From an uncultured Methanomassiliicoccales archaeon (lineage in GTDB: Archaea > Thermoplasmatota > Thermoplasmata > Methanomassiliicoccales > Methanomethylophilaceae), in assembly GCA_949292635.1 (NCBI GenBank), contig CASEZY010000003.1, positions 96,488-160,487 of the forward strand: a DNA stretch of 64,000 nucleotides, given 5' to 3'. The position numbers and the translations under genes were made by a program. Shown piece by piece: positions 25,506 through 35,279 of this stretch. Under the pieces are notes generated by a model that saw nothing but the letters and a program-made list of their open reading frames with translations, ran no database searches and was not told the DNA's origin. Within the stretch, counting starts at the first letter, position 1. Each line of letters starts with the position of its first letter.

Positions 25506-26740
25506 TCGTCAGCATGCATGTGACCCACACCTCCGCCGGAAGCGTGGAAGGCCTGAACCGTGTGGTGGCGATACTTGAGAACGAGTTCGCCGGCGGCATG
25601 AAGGAGGTCCGTGCGGTTACCGAGTATATCATCGTCAGGAGCTGCAACCGTCTGGAAGTGTATACGGCAACCACCGACAACCGGGCCACCAGGGACGACC
25701 TGGAGAACGTTATCCACCGGGTGGTGCCCTCATCCAACATCTCCTACGTGCTGGAGGACAGGGACAGCATCAAGCATCTCTTCGCGGTGGTCTGCGGCCT
25801 GGATTCCCTGATCGTCGGGGAGGACCAGATCCAGCACCAGGTCCGCGAATGCTACATGAAGGCCAAGGACGAGGGGCATGTGGGCTCCATGCTCACCAGG
25901 CTTTTCGACAAGGCGATGATCGTGGGCAAGCGGGTCCGTTCCGAGACCGCCCTGAACAAGGGTGCGGTGTCCATCGGCTCCGCCTCCGTGGAATTGGCTG
26001 AGAGCAAGATCGGCGACCTGCGGGGGAAGAGCATCACCATCCTGGGGGCCGGGGACATGGCCTCCGTCATCGCCAAGAACCTCATAGGAAAGAATCTGGG
26101 CACGGTGTTCGTGTCCAACCGCACATATGCCAGAGCCATGGAGTTGGCTTCCGAGTTGGGAGGCACGGCGGTCAGCATGCAGCGGATGAGCGAGGCCATG
26201 GGGGACAGCGATCTAGTGTTGGTAGCCACATCAGCACCTCATACCGTCGTGCACAGGAAACAGGTGGAGGCGGCAATGAGCCAGCGTCCCGAAAGGAGGA
26301 TGCTGATCATTGATGTTTCAGTACCGAGGAACGTGGACGAGGACGTGGCCGAGGTCCCCGGTGTGGACCTGGACACCATGGATTCCCTCATGGACATAGC
26401 GGCGGAGAACGCCAACCGCCGCAGGAACGAGATCGTCTCCGCGGAGAAGATCATCACGCAAGAGTTGCAGAGGATGGACACCGAGGCCAAGGAGCAGCTG
26501 GCCAACGATGTCATCCGCCGCATCGGCGTGAAGCTGGCGGAGATCCGCGACCATGAACTGCAGACGGCGATGTCCAGAGCGGATAACGCGGACATCGACG
26601 AATTACTCAACGACTTCTCACGGGCGCTGGTCAGCAAGATCACCGCCGATGTCTACAAGAATCTCAGAGAGGCTTCCAGGAACGGCCGCACCGACGCCTG
26701 CAGCGCGGCGGCGGAACTCTTCGGATTGGAGGATGAATGA
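25502..26740 (+). CDS. hemA: Glutamyl-tRNA reductase
   Basis: 412 residues with GTG start overlapping the upstream stop. It reduces glutamyl-tRNA(Glu) to glutamate-1-semialdehyde with NADPH, the first step of C5-pathway tetrapyrrole synthesis. The catalytic cysteine is C48 in IIVRSCNRLEVY. VCGLDSLIVGEDQIQ and the NADPH-binding SITILGAGDMASVIAKNL are conserved, and a C-terminal dimerisation helix is present. It is coupled to hemB. Confidence 0.95.
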   Translation: MIVSMHVTHTSAGSVEGLNRVVAILENEFAGGMKEVRAVTEYIIVRSCNRLEVYTATTDNRATRDDLENVIHRVVPSSNISYVLEDRDSIKHLFAVVCGLDSLIVGEDQIQHQVRECYMKAKDEGHVGSMLTRLFDKAMIVGKRVRSETALNKGAVSIGSASVELAESKIGDLRGKSITILGAGDMASVIAKNLIGKNLGTVFVSNRTYARAMELASELGGTAVSMQRMSEAMGDSDLVLVATSAPHTVVHRKQVEAAMSQRPERRMLIIDVSVPRNVDEDVAEVPGVDLDTMDSLMDIAAENANRRRNEIVSAEKIITQELQRMDTEAKEQLANDVIRRIGVKLAEIRDHELQTAMSRADNADIDELLNDFSRALVSKITADVYKNLREASRNGRTDACSAAAELFGLEDE

Positions 26741-26741
26741 C

Positions 26742-27710
26742 ATGATGTATCCCGATGTGCGCCTCAGGAGACTGAGACAGAGCCAGAGGATGAGGGATCT
26801 GGTCTGCGAGACCAGGCTTCACCCCGATCAGCTGATATTGCCGATATTCTTCGACGCCAACCTGGACAAGGTGAAGACCACAGGCTCCATGCCCGGTGTG
26901 CCCACCTATCCCCTGAAGGGCTATGAGGACATAGCCAGTGATATACAGGGTGCGGGCGTCAACTCCGTGCTGGTGTTCGGGGTGCCCGACCATAAGGACC
27001 CTATCGGCACCGGTGCCTGGGAGAGGGACGGCGTCGTTCAGAAGGCGATCCGTGGACTGAAGGAGACCTCCGACATGATGGTCATCGCCGACCTCTGCCT
27101 CTGCGAGTACACCGACCACGGACACTGCGGGAAGTTGGACGAAGAAGGCTCCGTGATCAACGACGAGACCATCGAACTGTACGGCCGCACCGCCGTTTCC
27201 CAGGCGGACGCAGGCGCGGATATCATCGCCCCCAGCGGCATGATGGACGGGCAGATCGCCGCCATCAGGAGGGCTCTTGACGACGCCGGGCACAAGGACG
27301 TGCCGATCATGGCCTACAGCGCCAAGTTCCACAGCGCCTACTACGGACCCTTCAGGGACGTGGCCTGCTCCGCCCCCGGCAAGGGGAATCGTGCGGGATA
27401 TCAGATGCAGGCCGCCAACCGCAGAGAGGCCATGCGCGAGATAGAGTTCGACGTGGCCGAAGGCGCAGACATGATCATGGTGAAGCCCGCCGGACCTTAT
27501 CTGGACATAATCAGGGAGGCAAGGGACCGCTTCGACCTGCCTCTGGCAGCATATCAGGTATCCGGAGAGTATGCAATGATAAAGGCTGCCGCTGCAAACG
27601 GATGGATCGACGGCGACAGGGTGATGAGGGAGTCGCTTCTAGGAATCGCCCGCGCCGGCGCCGACATGATAATCACATATTTCGCGAAGGACATGGCGGG
27701 ATTGCTATGA
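26742..27710 (+). CDS. hemB: Delta-aminolevulinic acid dehydratase (porphobilinogen synthase)
   Basis: 322 residues from ATG 26742 (MMYPDVRLRRLRQSQRM), chosen because GGAGG lies about ten bases upstream; an ATG at 26733 would add three residues but overlap that site. It condenses two aminolevulinates to porphobilinogen. Signature regions are IIAPSGMMDGQI, the Schiff-base lysine in YSAKFHSAYYGPFRD and the second lysine in MIMVKPAGPYLDII. A metal-site cysteine pair is seen in LCLCEYTDHGHCG. Its stop overlaps the hemL start. Confidence 0.95.
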   Translation: MMYPDVRLRRLRQSQRMRDLVCETRLHPDQLILPIFFDANLDKVKTTGSMPGVPTYPLKGYEDIASDIQGAGVNSVLVFGVPDHKDPIGTGAWERDGVVQKAIRGLKETSDMMVIADLCLCEYTDHGHCGKLDEEGSVINDETIELYGRTAVSQADAGADIIAPSGMMDGQIAAIRRALDDAGHKDVPIMAYSAKFHSAYYGPFRDVACSAPGKGNRAGYQMQAANRREAMREIEFDVAEGADMIMVKPAGPYLDIIREARDRFDLPLAAYQVSGEYAMIKAAAANGWIDGDRVMRESLLGIARAGADMIITYFAKDMAGLL

Positions 27711-28975
27711 CGGGATCCAAGGAACTCTATCTGGAATCCAGGGAGCTGACCCCCGGCGGGGTCTCCAGCCCTGTGAGGGCGTTCCGCCCCTACCCCCTCT
27801 TCATCTCCAAGGGAGAGGGCTGCATGATGACCGACACCGAGGGCAACGAGTACCTGGACATGTGCATGTCATACGGACCCCTGATCGCAGGTCACGCCAA
27901 CCCTGTGGTGCTGGATGCCGTCAGGGAGCAGATCGCCAAAGGCACCGTTTACGGAGCACCCTCCGAACCGGAGCTGGCACTCATCAAGAGGATCCATGCG
28001 AACGTCCCGTCGGCGGAGATGGTCAGGCTTGCCTGCTCCGGCACCGAGGCCACCATGCACGCCATCCGCCTCGCCAGGGGATACACCGGAAAGAAGGGCA
28101 TCGTGAAGATGAACGGAGGGTTCCACGGCGCCCACGATTCCGTTCTCGTGAATGCGGGATCCGGTTCCGCCGGAGGCGTTCCTTCCTCCGCAGGAGTGCT
28201 GGAGGCTACCGCTTCATACACCTACACAGCTGAATACAACGACATCGAGTCCATGAGCGCTCTGCTGGACTCCAACAACGACATCGCCTGCGTGATCATG
28301 GAGCCCGTGCTGGGCAACGTGGGCGTCGTTACACCCAAGGGCAACTACCTGCAGGAGGTCCGCAAGCTCACCGCCGAGCATGATGTCGTGCTGATCTTCG
28401 ACGAGGTCATCACCGGCTTCAGGCTCTCCGCCGGAGGCGCACAGGCGCTGTACGGCGTCACCCCCGACCTGACCACCATGGGCAAGATCATCGGCGGAGG
28501 ATTCCCCGCCGGGGCATTCGCAGGTAAGAAGGAGATCATGGAGAACGTGGCTCCTCAGGGTCCCGTCTATGCGGCAGGCACCTTCGCCGGCAACCCCGTC
28601 TCGGCTGCTGCGGGTCTGGCACAGATCGAACTGATGCTGAAGGACGACAACTACCGCACACTGAACGTCCGCACCAGCAAGCTCGCCAAGGCGGTGGAGG
28701 ACCTCATCTCCGACGCCGGTCTGGAGGGATGCGTGAACTACGCCGGATCCATGATGTCCGTGTTCTTCGGAATCACTTCTGCAACTACGGGCAAGGAGGC
28801 CATGAAGGCCGACCGCGCCATGTTCGACAGGCTGTTCCGCTCCATGTTGAAGAAGGGCATCTACCTCCCGCCCTCAGCCATGGAGGTGGACTTCCTCTCG
28901 TTGGCACATGACGACGATGCGGTGAAGAGGTTCGAAGAGGCCTTCGCCGGCTCCGTCAGGGATGTGAAGGGATGA
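27707..28975 (+). CDS. hemL: Glutamate-1-semialdehyde 2,1-aminomutase
   Basis: 422 residues from ATG 27707, overlapping the hemB stop as ATGA; longer in-frame starts lie inside hemB. This PLP enzyme converts glutamate semialdehyde to 5-aminolevulinate. Typical regions are LTPGGVSSPVRAF, the substrate motif MKMNGGFHGAHD-like segment, FDEVITGFRLS with the PLP aspartate, and the catalytic lysine in TTMGKIIGGGFPAGAF. Full length. Confidence 0.95.
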   Translation: MTGSKELYLESRELTPGGVSSPVRAFRPYPLFISKGEGCMMTDTEGNEYLDMCMSYGPLIAGHANPVVLDAVREQIAKGTVYGAPSEPELALIKRIHANVPSAEMVRLACSGTEATMHAIRLARGYTGKKGIVKMNGGFHGAHDSVLVNAGSGSAGGVPSSAGVLEATASYTYTAEYNDIESMSALLDSNNDIACVIMEPVLGNVGVVTPKGNYLQEVRKLTAEHDVVLIFDEVITGFRLSAGGAQALYGVTPDLTTMGKIIGGGFPAGAFAGKKEIMENVAPQGPVYAAGTFAGNPVSAAAGLAQIELMLKDDNYRTLNVRTSKLAKAVEDLISDAGLEGCVNYAGSMMSVFFGITSATTGKEAMKADRAMFDRLFRSMLKKGIYLPPSAMEVDFLSLAHDDDAVKRFEEAFAGSVRDVKG

Positions 28976-29847
28976 GAGTAGGCAGCAGGGAGAGCAAGCT
29001 CGCCATGCGGCAGACGGAGATCTTCTGCCAGAGGATGGCCATTCTTAACCCCGAGGAGGAGTGCCAGGTCATCGGAATCAAGTCTCTGGGAGATATCGAT
29101 CTCACGTCCCCGCTGAACCAGATGTCCGCCACCGGCGCCTTCGTCCGCGAATTGGACGAGGCGATCCTCAAGGGAAGCATCGACGTGTCCGTCAACTCCC
29201 TGAAGGACATCCCCACGGTGGTGGCCGACGGCCTCACCGTCGGTGCAATCCTGAAGAGGGACTCGGACGAGGATGTGATGCTTCCCTGCTCGATAGACCA
29301 ACTTCCCCAAGGGGCCAAGGTGGGTACCGCGTCGGTACGCAGGGAGATGATGCTCCGGGAGATCCGCCCGGATCTGGAGATTGTCCCGCTCAGAGGCAAC
29401 ATCCACACCCGCCTCTCCAAGTTGGACAGGGGCGAGTTCGATGCGATCATACTTGCCAAGGCGGGTCTGGACCGCATGGGCATCGAAAGGCCGATGCACA
29501 TTCTGGACAAGCAACATTTCATACCCGCTCCCGCCCAGGGGGCCATAGCGGTGGAATGCCGCTCCGACGATCCCGAGACGCTGAGGATGATCTCCGCCAT
29601 GGACGACTACGACACCCGTGTCGCCGTGGAGGCTGAGCGCAGGATCATGAGGATAATGAAGGCCGGCTGTTCCGCGCCGGTGGGGATAAACGCAGTCGTC
29701 GTCGGAGACGAACTGCGGATAACGGCGGTGTCCTACAGCTACACCCCGGAGCCCAGGAGGCTTAAGATCACGGTAGCAAAGGAACCGTCCGACGACGAAC
29801 TGATCCCGATAGCGGAATACCTCACCGGAAGGAGGGATTCGATATGA
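28972..29847 (+). CDS. hemC: Porphobilinogen deaminase (hydroxymethylbilane synthase)
   Basis: 291 residues, ATG coupled to the hemL stop. It joins four porphobilinogens into hydroxymethylbilane on a dipyrromethane cofactor, which is bound to the cysteine in MKAGCSAPVGIN near residue 235. N-terminal MRVGSRESKLAMRQTE and SLKDIPT are conserved. Length is that of the family. Confidence 0.95.
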   Translation: MRVGSRESKLAMRQTEIFCQRMAILNPEEECQVIGIKSLGDIDLTSPLNQMSATGAFVRELDEAILKGSIDVSVNSLKDIPTVVADGLTVGAILKRDSDEDVMLPCSIDQLPQGAKVGTASVRREMMLREIRPDLEIVPLRGNIHTRLSKLDRGEFDAIILAKAGLDRMGIERPMHILDKQHFIPAPAQGAIAVECRSDDPETLRMISAMDDYDTRVAVEAERRIMRIMKAGCSAPVGINAVVVGDELRITAVSYSYTPEPRRLKITVAKEPSDDELIPIAEYLTGRRDSI

Positions 29848-30587
29848 GCGGCAAGGTGTATCTTGTGGGAGCGGGTCCCGGTGACCCCGGACTTATGACG
29901 ATAAAGGGAATGCAGCTACTGAGGGAGGCGGACGTGGTGATGTACGACGCCCTGTCCAACCCCGACCTGCTGAAGGAATGCAAGGCGGGCGCGGAACTCA
30001 TCGACGCCGGGAAGCGTTCCTCGGACCATCATCTCAGCCAGTGGCAGACCAACGAACTTCTGGTGAAGTATGCCTCCGAGGGCAAGAACGTGGTCCGTCT
30101 CAAGGGCGGTGATCCGTTCCTCTTTGGAAGAGGTGCAGAGGAGGCCGAGGAGCTCAGGAAGGCGGGTGCCGAGGTGCACGTGGTCCCCGGAGTATCATCC
30201 TCCATATCCGTTCCTGAGTTGGCTGGGATTCCTGTAACGCACAGGGATCACACGTCCCTGGTCACCTTCGTCACCGGCCACGAGAAGGCGGACCGTGACA
30301 AGGACCGCATCGATTGGAAGGCGCTGGTGAACGGTCACGGCACCATCGTGATACTGATGGGCTTGGGCAACGCCGCTTCCATCTCAAAGGGATTGATCGA
30401 GGGTGGGATGTCCCCGGACATGCCCGCCGCCATCATATCCAAGGGATCCACCCCCGAGCAGAGGGTGGAGCTCACCGTGGTCTCCAAACTCAGGGAGACC
30501 ATCGAGGAGAAGAAGCTCGAGGCCCCGGGCATCATGGTGATCGGCACGGTCACCGAGCTGCGCAGGGTCCTGGGGGATATGGCATGA
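29844..30587 (+). CDS. cobA: Uroporphyrinogen-III C-methyltransferase
   Basis: 247 residues. It adds two S-adenosylmethionine-derived methyl groups to uroporphyrinogen III to give precorrin-2. The tetrapyrrole methylase motifs VGAGPGDPGLMTIKG and LKGGDPFLFGRGAEE are present. It stands alone, not fused to hemD or the dehydrogenase. Both ends overlap neighbours (ATGA), so product stoichiometry is probably set by coupling. Confidence 0.95.
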   Translation: MSGKVYLVGAGPGDPGLMTIKGMQLLREADVVMYDALSNPDLLKECKAGAELIDAGKRSSDHHLSQWQTNELLVKYASEGKNVVRLKGGDPFLFGRGAEEAEELRKAGAEVHVVPGVSSSISVPELAGIPVTHRDHTSLVTFVTGHEKADRDKDRIDWKALVNGHGTIVILMGLGNAASISKGLIEGGMSPDMPAAIISKGSTPEQRVELTVVSKLRETIEEKKLEAPGIMVIGTVTELRRVLGDMA

Positions 30588-31351
30588 CCGTCATAGGATT
30601 CACGAGACCGCTGAGCAGATTGGACGATGCGGTCAAGGAGGCCCGGGATATGGGCTTCGACGTGATGGCCGCCCCTTCGTTGGAGATACTGCCGGGTGAT
30701 GATGCGGAGTTCGAGAAGTTCCAATCCTCGTTGGCCGACGGCATCACCGTGGTCTTCGGTTCCGGCACCGCCGCGGAGGAGTGTAACAAGCGCTTCGGCG
30801 AATCGTTCCCAACTATGCTGCAATCCTGTAACGTTATATCCATCGGCCCCAACACCACAAAGGTGCTGACCTCCTTCGGCGTGAGGGTGGATTCCGTACC
30901 TGCGGACTTCTCCTCATACGGTCTCGTCGATATGCTGAAGGGGGACGTGTCCGGGAAGAAGGTGGTGGTCGTCCGCTCCGACAGCGGTTCCGACGTGCTC
31001 TCCGACGGTCTCAAGGACGCGGGTGCGGAGGTCATCGACGTGGCCTCCTACAAGCTCAAGAAGGCGGGGATGGGCAACGGTCTGCTGCACATGTTCTACT
31101 CCATCAAGAGGAAGCGCATGGACTGCATGGCCTTCACCTCGCCGATGTCCGCTCAGTCGTTCTTCGACGACATCCGCGAGTTCTTCGGTGCAGAGGTCGC
31201 AGACCAGTACATGAGGGGTAATGTGAAGGTGGCCGCCATCGGAAGGCCCACGGCCATGAAGCTGGAGTCCATGGGCAGGAAGCCGGACATCGTCCCCGAG
31301 CGTACTACCTTCCACGACATGCTGGAAGCAATCAAGGGTGCTTTTGAATGA
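30584..31351 (+). CDS. hemD: Uroporphyrinogen-III synthase
   Basis: 255 residues from ATG 30584, overlapping the cobA stop; an upstream in-frame ORF is inside cobA. HemD inverts ring D while closing hydroxymethylbilane. Sequence conservation in the family is low, but the two-domain pattern and motifs such as GITVVFGSGTAAEE, VVVVRSDSGSDVLSDGLKDAG and CMAFTSPMSAQSFF are typical, and the operon position is decisive. It is coupled to the geranylgeranyl reductase. Confidence 0.9.
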   Translation: MTVIGFTRPLSRLDDAVKEARDMGFDVMAAPSLEILPGDDAEFEKFQSSLADGITVVFGSGTAAEECNKRFGESFPTMLQSCNVISIGPNTTKVLTSFGVRVDSVPADFSSYGLVDMLKGDVSGKKVVVVRSDSGSDVLSDGLKDAGAEVIDVASYKLKKAGMGNGLLHMFYSIKRKRMDCMAFTSPMSAQSFFDDIREFFGAEVADQYMRGNVKVAAIGRPTAMKLESMGRKPDIVPERTTFHDMLEAIKGAFE

Positions 31352-32499
31352 GACATTACGACGTGGTGGTCTGCGGGGCAGGTCCCGCAGGGAGCATGGC
31401 CGCGTATCATGCGGCCAAAGGGGGCCTCAACGTCCTCCTGCTGGAGAAGCGGGCGGAGATCGGTGCCCCCAAGCGCTGTGCTGAAGGTGTATCCCTTCGT
31501 AGACTGAGGGAGGTCGGCATACAGCCGGACCCGGTTTTGATATCCTCGGAGATCATCGGCACCATCATGAGGTCCCCCGGCGGGGAGGTGCTGAAGGTGG
31601 ACGAGAGCACCGACGACGGGGAGGTGGGTTACGTTCTCGACCGCCATCTCTTCGACAAATATGTGGCGTCCTTGGCCGCCGGAGCGGGAGCGGAGATCAG
31701 GGTGCGCACCGCCTGCAGGTCCGTACGCTGCGACGCCGACGGACGCCCGACTTCCATCGTCATCCAAGGCATCAACGGTACCGAGGAGATAGGCTTCGAC
31801 TGTCTCGTTGCCGCCGACGGCTACGAGAGCCAGGTGGCCAGATGGTGCGGGGTGGACAGCTCCCTGAGGGCGGAGGACATCGACGTCTGCTGCCAGTATC
31901 TGATGACCGGTGTGGACATCGAACCGGGGTACTGCGAGTTCCTCCTCGGTTCGGCGGCCCCCGGAGGGTACGTATGGATATTCCCCAAGGGCCCCGGAAT
32001 CGCCAACGTGGGTCTCGGCATACAGGCCACGAAGTCCTCGGAAGAGAGATGTGCCAGATATTATCTCGACAGGTTCGTTGGGTCAGATCCAAGATTCAGG
32101 AACGGACGCATATTGGAGATCTCCGGCGGAGCCGTCTCCACATGTCCCGGATTCGGACCCACCGTCTACGACGGCCTTATCCTCGTGGGCGATGCCGCCC
32201 GCATCATCAACCCGCTCACCGGCGGAGGCATCTATCATGCCCTGATGACAGGTATGCATGCAGGGGATGTCCTCGCCACGGACGGCAGGGCAGGCGGATA
32301 CACCGCGGAGTCCATGTCCCGCTATGAGGTCCTCTGGAAGGAGCGTATCCAGGAGGAGCTGGACGACAACTGGAAGGCCAAGGAGCACTACGTCAGGATG
32401 GATGACACCTCCATTGACAGGTTCATCGCCAAGGCCTCCAAGGCGGATCTGAAGAAGGTTCGCCCCGAAGAGCTGATCCGCGTCGCCAGGGCTCAGTAG
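31348..32499 (+). CDS. Geranylgeranyl reductase family FAD protein (archaeal lipid saturation)
   Basis: 383 residues. The FAD-binding DVVVCGAGPAGSMAAYHA at the N-terminus, GGYVWIFPKGPGIANVGLG near 205 and GDAARIINPLTGGGIYHAL near 280 are diagnostic. In archaea these flavoproteins saturate the isoprenoid chains of membrane lipids, likely the (di)geranylgeranylglycerophospholipid reductase. It overlaps hemD by ATGA as the last gene of the operon and overlaps the convergent prenyltransferase by seven bases. Another paralogue may exist elsewhere, so the exact substrate is uncertain. Confidence 0.88.
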   Translation: MRHYDVVVCGAGPAGSMAAYHAAKGGLNVLLLEKRAEIGAPKRCAEGVSLRRLREVGIQPDPVLISSEIIGTIMRSPGGEVLKVDESTDDGEVGYVLDRHLFDKYVASLAAGAGAEIRVRTACRSVRCDADGRPTSIVIQGINGTEEIGFDCLVAADGYESQVARWCGVDSSLRAEDIDVCCQYLMTGVDIEPGYCEFLLGSAAPGGYVWIFPKGPGIANVGLGIQATKSSEERCARYYLDRFVGSDPRFRNGRILEISGGAVSTCPGFGPTVYDGLILVGDAARIINPLTGGGIYHALMTGMHAGDVLATDGRAGGYTAESMSRYEVLWKERIQEELDDNWKAKEHYVRMDDTSIDRFIAKASKADLKKVRPEELIRVARAQ

Positions 32500-33308
32500 A
32501 ACGCCCCGCCCGCCGCTATCAGCATCAGCAGCAGGAGGCATATCTTGCCGAACTTGTCGGCCTTGTCAGGGTCCTCCCAGCCCTTGACCCCCGCGTATAT
32601 GGCAAGTATCAGCGGTATGACGGTCAGGGCGTAGAGGATGTTCCCGAAGGACTGTGCCAGGAATATCACGCAGGATACAACGTAGAAGGCGAAGGCCATC
32701 ACCCCGGCGAACTCGAAGCCCACCCTCATGGGCAGGGTCTTCCTCTCCAAGATGTCGCCGTGAAGGTCGGCCATGTCCTTGTAGATCTCCCTTCCGAGGG
32801 TGACGCAGAACACCGCCGCCGTCAGCCACATCACCTCCACCGGGGAGCCCACGCACAACCCTCCCAGAAGCACCGACATCATGGTGATGATGGCTATGCT
32901 CACATTGCCTATCGGACCTTGGTCCTTCAGCAGCCCCTCGTAAAGAGCCAGCAGTATACATGCAGCGATCACGATAGCGGCACAGGCGAGGCTCAGGAAC
33001 ACGGTGGCGATGATCGCCGCCACCAGCATCATGGCAAGACCCAGTATCTTCGCCATTCCCGGATCTATGATGCCTGAGGCCACCGGACGGTCCGGGTGGG
33101 CGATGGAATCCACCCTGGCATCCGTGCTGTCATTCAGGGTGTTCCCGCCGCAGACATACAGTGCCACGGCCACCGCGGTGATGATCACATCGTCCCAATG
33201 GTCGGTGATCCCGGGACCGACCGCCGCCAACGACGACAGCAATATCGCCAGGATGCCTACTAACACATCTCCCGGTCTGAACATCCTCAGATACGCACCA
33301 ACGGCCAT
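32493..33308 (-). CDS. UbiA-family prenyltransferase, probable digeranylgeranylglyceryl phosphate synthase
   Basis: 271 residues, very hydrophobic with about eight membrane segments. The first aspartate-rich motif is NDSTDARVDSIAHPDRPV, including the N-D-x-x-D-x-x-x-D core; the second is GREIYKDMADLHGD. In archaea such enzymes add the second geranylgeranyl chain to geranylgeranylglyceryl phosphate, before reduction of the chains by a protein like the convergent neighbour. Quinone-type prenyl transfer is the alternative. Full length. Confidence 0.85.
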   Translation of the reverse strand: MAVGAYLRMFRPGDVLVGILAILLSSLAAVGPGITDHWDDVIITAVAVALYVCGGNTLNDSTDARVDSIAHPDRPVASGIIDPGMAKILGLAMMLVAAIIATVFLSLACAAIVIAACILLALYEGLLKDQGPIGNVSIAIITMMSVLLGGLCVGSPVEVMWLTAAVFCVTLGREIYKDMADLHGDILERKTLPMRVGFEFAGVMAFAFYVVSCVIFLAQSFGNILYALTVIPLILAIYAGVKGWEDPDKADKFGKICLLLLMLIAAGGAFY

Positions 33309-33383
33309 CTCGTCACCTTACCGGCGGAATCAGTGCCAATGATATTAATAGGGAACATCTTCTACTAGAATCAGGTGAATTCT

Positions 33384-33902
33384 ATGGAGATAACCATCAA
33401 ATCCAACCAGTGGATGAACTCCGTCATCATGGGCGTCCTGCTCCTGGTGATCGGTCTGCTCATCATCATCTTCAAGGCTGAGGCTCTCAAGTGGATCCTC
33501 ATCATTGCGGGTGTGCTCCTGGTGATCGCCGGCATCATTACCCTGTACGGCGGCATCAAGACCGGCGTGCATATGGATGTGGCAGTGGGTGCCATAGCCC
33601 TGGTGCTGGGAGTCGTCCTCATACTCGTGCCTAACTTCATAACCGACGTTATGATGATCCTCCTGGCGATCCTGTTGATCGTCCTCGGAATCATGAACCT
33701 GGCCAACGCCGCTCCTTCGTTCTCTCTCGACAACAAGGAGAAGGTCATCACCGCCGTCATCGGTGTCGTCATGATCATCCTCGGTGTGTACGCCATCCTG
33801 AACCGCGACACCACCGCCGACATCATCATGATCGTCATCGGTGCGCTGATGATGATCTCCGGTGCGCTGAAGGTCATCGACGGCTACAGGCTGAAGATGT
33901 GA
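33384..33902 (+). CDS. DUF308/HdeD-like six-helix membrane protein
   Basis: 172 residues from ATG 33384, preceded by the ribosome site GGTG; the GTG at 33375 is part of that site. Alternating hydrophobic helices (VIMGVLLLVIGLLIIIF, ILIIAGVLLVIAGIITLYGG, MMILLAILLIVLGIMNLAN, VVMIILGVYAIL and others) give about six membrane segments, as in HdeD-family proteins of unknown archaeal role. It is monocistronic by appearance; a GGTCCC/GGGATCC hairpin follows the stop. Confidence 0.75.
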   Translation: MEITIKSNQWMNSVIMGVLLLVIGLLIIIFKAEALKWILIIAGVLLVIAGIITLYGGIKTGVHMDVAVGAIALVLGVVLILVPNFITDVMMILLAILLIVLGIMNLANAAPSFSLDNKEKVITAVIGVVMIILGVYAILNRDTTADIIMIVIGALMMISGALKVIDGYRLKM

Positions 33903-33941
33903 GGTCCCTTCGGGGATCCCATGAAACCCCTTACCCGATTT

Positions 33942-35279
33942 TCATCTCCGCTTGTATTCCAGAGCCTTCCTGAGGAAGCCCGCGGCAACCTCCGGGTTTG
34001 AGTAATAGTATAGGTGGGGGAACCCGGCGATCATGCTCCCGGTGTCGTGGATGCATCTGTACTCCTTCCCGGAGGGTTTGGATGCCCTCCAATCTGAGCC
34101 GGAGTCCTCGCTGTCCCAATAGTGGAACTCGTGTCCCTTCATCAATGTGCCTTCAGGCAGCATGCCCTCGCATGCTTCTAGTTTAATGTATCCGAACCTG
34201 GTGAGTTTGCGGGTGTTGTACACATCCTTGTCGAAGAAGCCGCACATGTCGTGCATCTCCCCCTCGCCGTCCTCCACCTTCCTGTGGAGATACATGAATC
34301 CGCCGCATTCCGCCATGCAGGGCATGCCGTCCCTCAGGGCTTGGAGCACGCTGTCACGCATTGACTTGTTTGCCTCGATGGCCTTACCGTGCAGTTCCGG
34401 ATATCCGCCGGAGAATACGAGACCGTCCACGTCGGGAATCTTCTCGTCATGGATCGGTGAGAAGGGAACGATCTCCGCCCCGCATCTGTGCAGCAGTTCG
34501 ATGTTGTCCACGTAGGTGAAGCAGAACGCCTCGTCCTCCGCGAAACCGATCCTCACATTACCCACATACGGCACCTGAGGCTCTTTTATCTCAAGGTCCG
34601 GAGCAGCGGATGCCAACTCGATGAGAAGGTCGATATCCAGGGACTCCTCCAGCACCTCCGCCAACTTGTGCAATTTCTCCTTCAGGCTGTCGATCTCCGA
34701 CGGCAACACAAGACCCAGATGTCTGCTCTCGAGGATCAGGTCGGTGACCTTGGGCACGTAGCCGATCACCTTCACACCCATCGCCTCCGCCTTGGGTTTG
34801 ATGGCATCGAACACCCTCTCGGACATGCGGTTGAAGATCACGCCCTTGATGGTGTTGTCATTGAATTCAAGGAATCCCTTTAGAGTGGCAAGAACAGAGA
34901 CGCTGGCACCTTTGCAATCGATCAGCAATATGGTGGGCGTTTTCGTGATCAGGGCCACCTCGGAGGAGCTCGCCTTGCTGCAGTCCGCGGCAAGGCCGTC
35001 GTAGTATCCCATGACCCCTTCGATCACAGAGATGTCTGTCTCGGACGCGGTGCGTGCGAACAGGTATCTGAGTGTATCCGGTCCCACGAAGAAGGCATCC
35101 AGGTTCTTCGACCTGGTGCCGATGACCCTGCTGTGGAACATCGGGTCTATGTAATCCGGGCCGCACTTGAACGACGAGACCTTGAGTCCCCTGTCCACCA
35201 GCGCCTGCAGGATCCCGCAGGTGATCAGCGTCTTCCCGGAACCGCTGGCGGGTGCCGCTATCAGCACCCTGGGCATCAT
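33942..35279 (-). CDS. cbiA: Cobyrinate a,c-diamide synthase
   Basis: 445 residues from ATG 35279, which overlaps the CbiJ-E-T stop as ATGA; the longer in-frame ORF lies inside that gene. The N-terminal dethiobiotin-synthetase-like domain has the P loop AAPASGSGKTLITCG and FKCGPDYIDPMFH. The C-terminal class-I glutamine amidotransferase domain has DGLVFSGGYPELHG and the nucleophile cysteine in PCMAECGGFMYLH. It amidates the a and c side chains of cob(II)yrinate with ATP and glutamine. Last gene of the cbiD-cbiG-cbiJET-cbiA operon. Confidence 0.93.
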   Translation of the reverse strand: MMPRVLIAAPASGSGKTLITCGILQALVDRGLKVSSFKCGPDYIDPMFHSRVIGTRSKNLDAFFVGPDTLRYLFARTASETDISVIEGVMGYYDGLAADCSKASSSEVALITKTPTILLIDCKGASVSVLATLKGFLEFNDNTIKGVIFNRMSERVFDAIKPKAEAMGVKVIGYVPKVTDLILESRHLGLVLPSEIDSLKEKLHKLAEVLEESLDIDLLIELASAAPDLEIKEPQVPYVGNVRIGFAEDEAFCFTYVDNIELLHRCGAEIVPFSPIHDEKIPDVDGLVFSGGYPELHGKAIEANKSMRDSVLQALRDGMPCMAECGGFMYLHRKVEDGEGEMHDMCGFFDKDVYNTRKLTRFGYIKLEACEGMLPEGTLMKGHEFHYWDSEDSGSDWRASKPSGKEYRCIHDTGSMIAGFPHLYYYSNPEVAAGFLRKALEYKRR

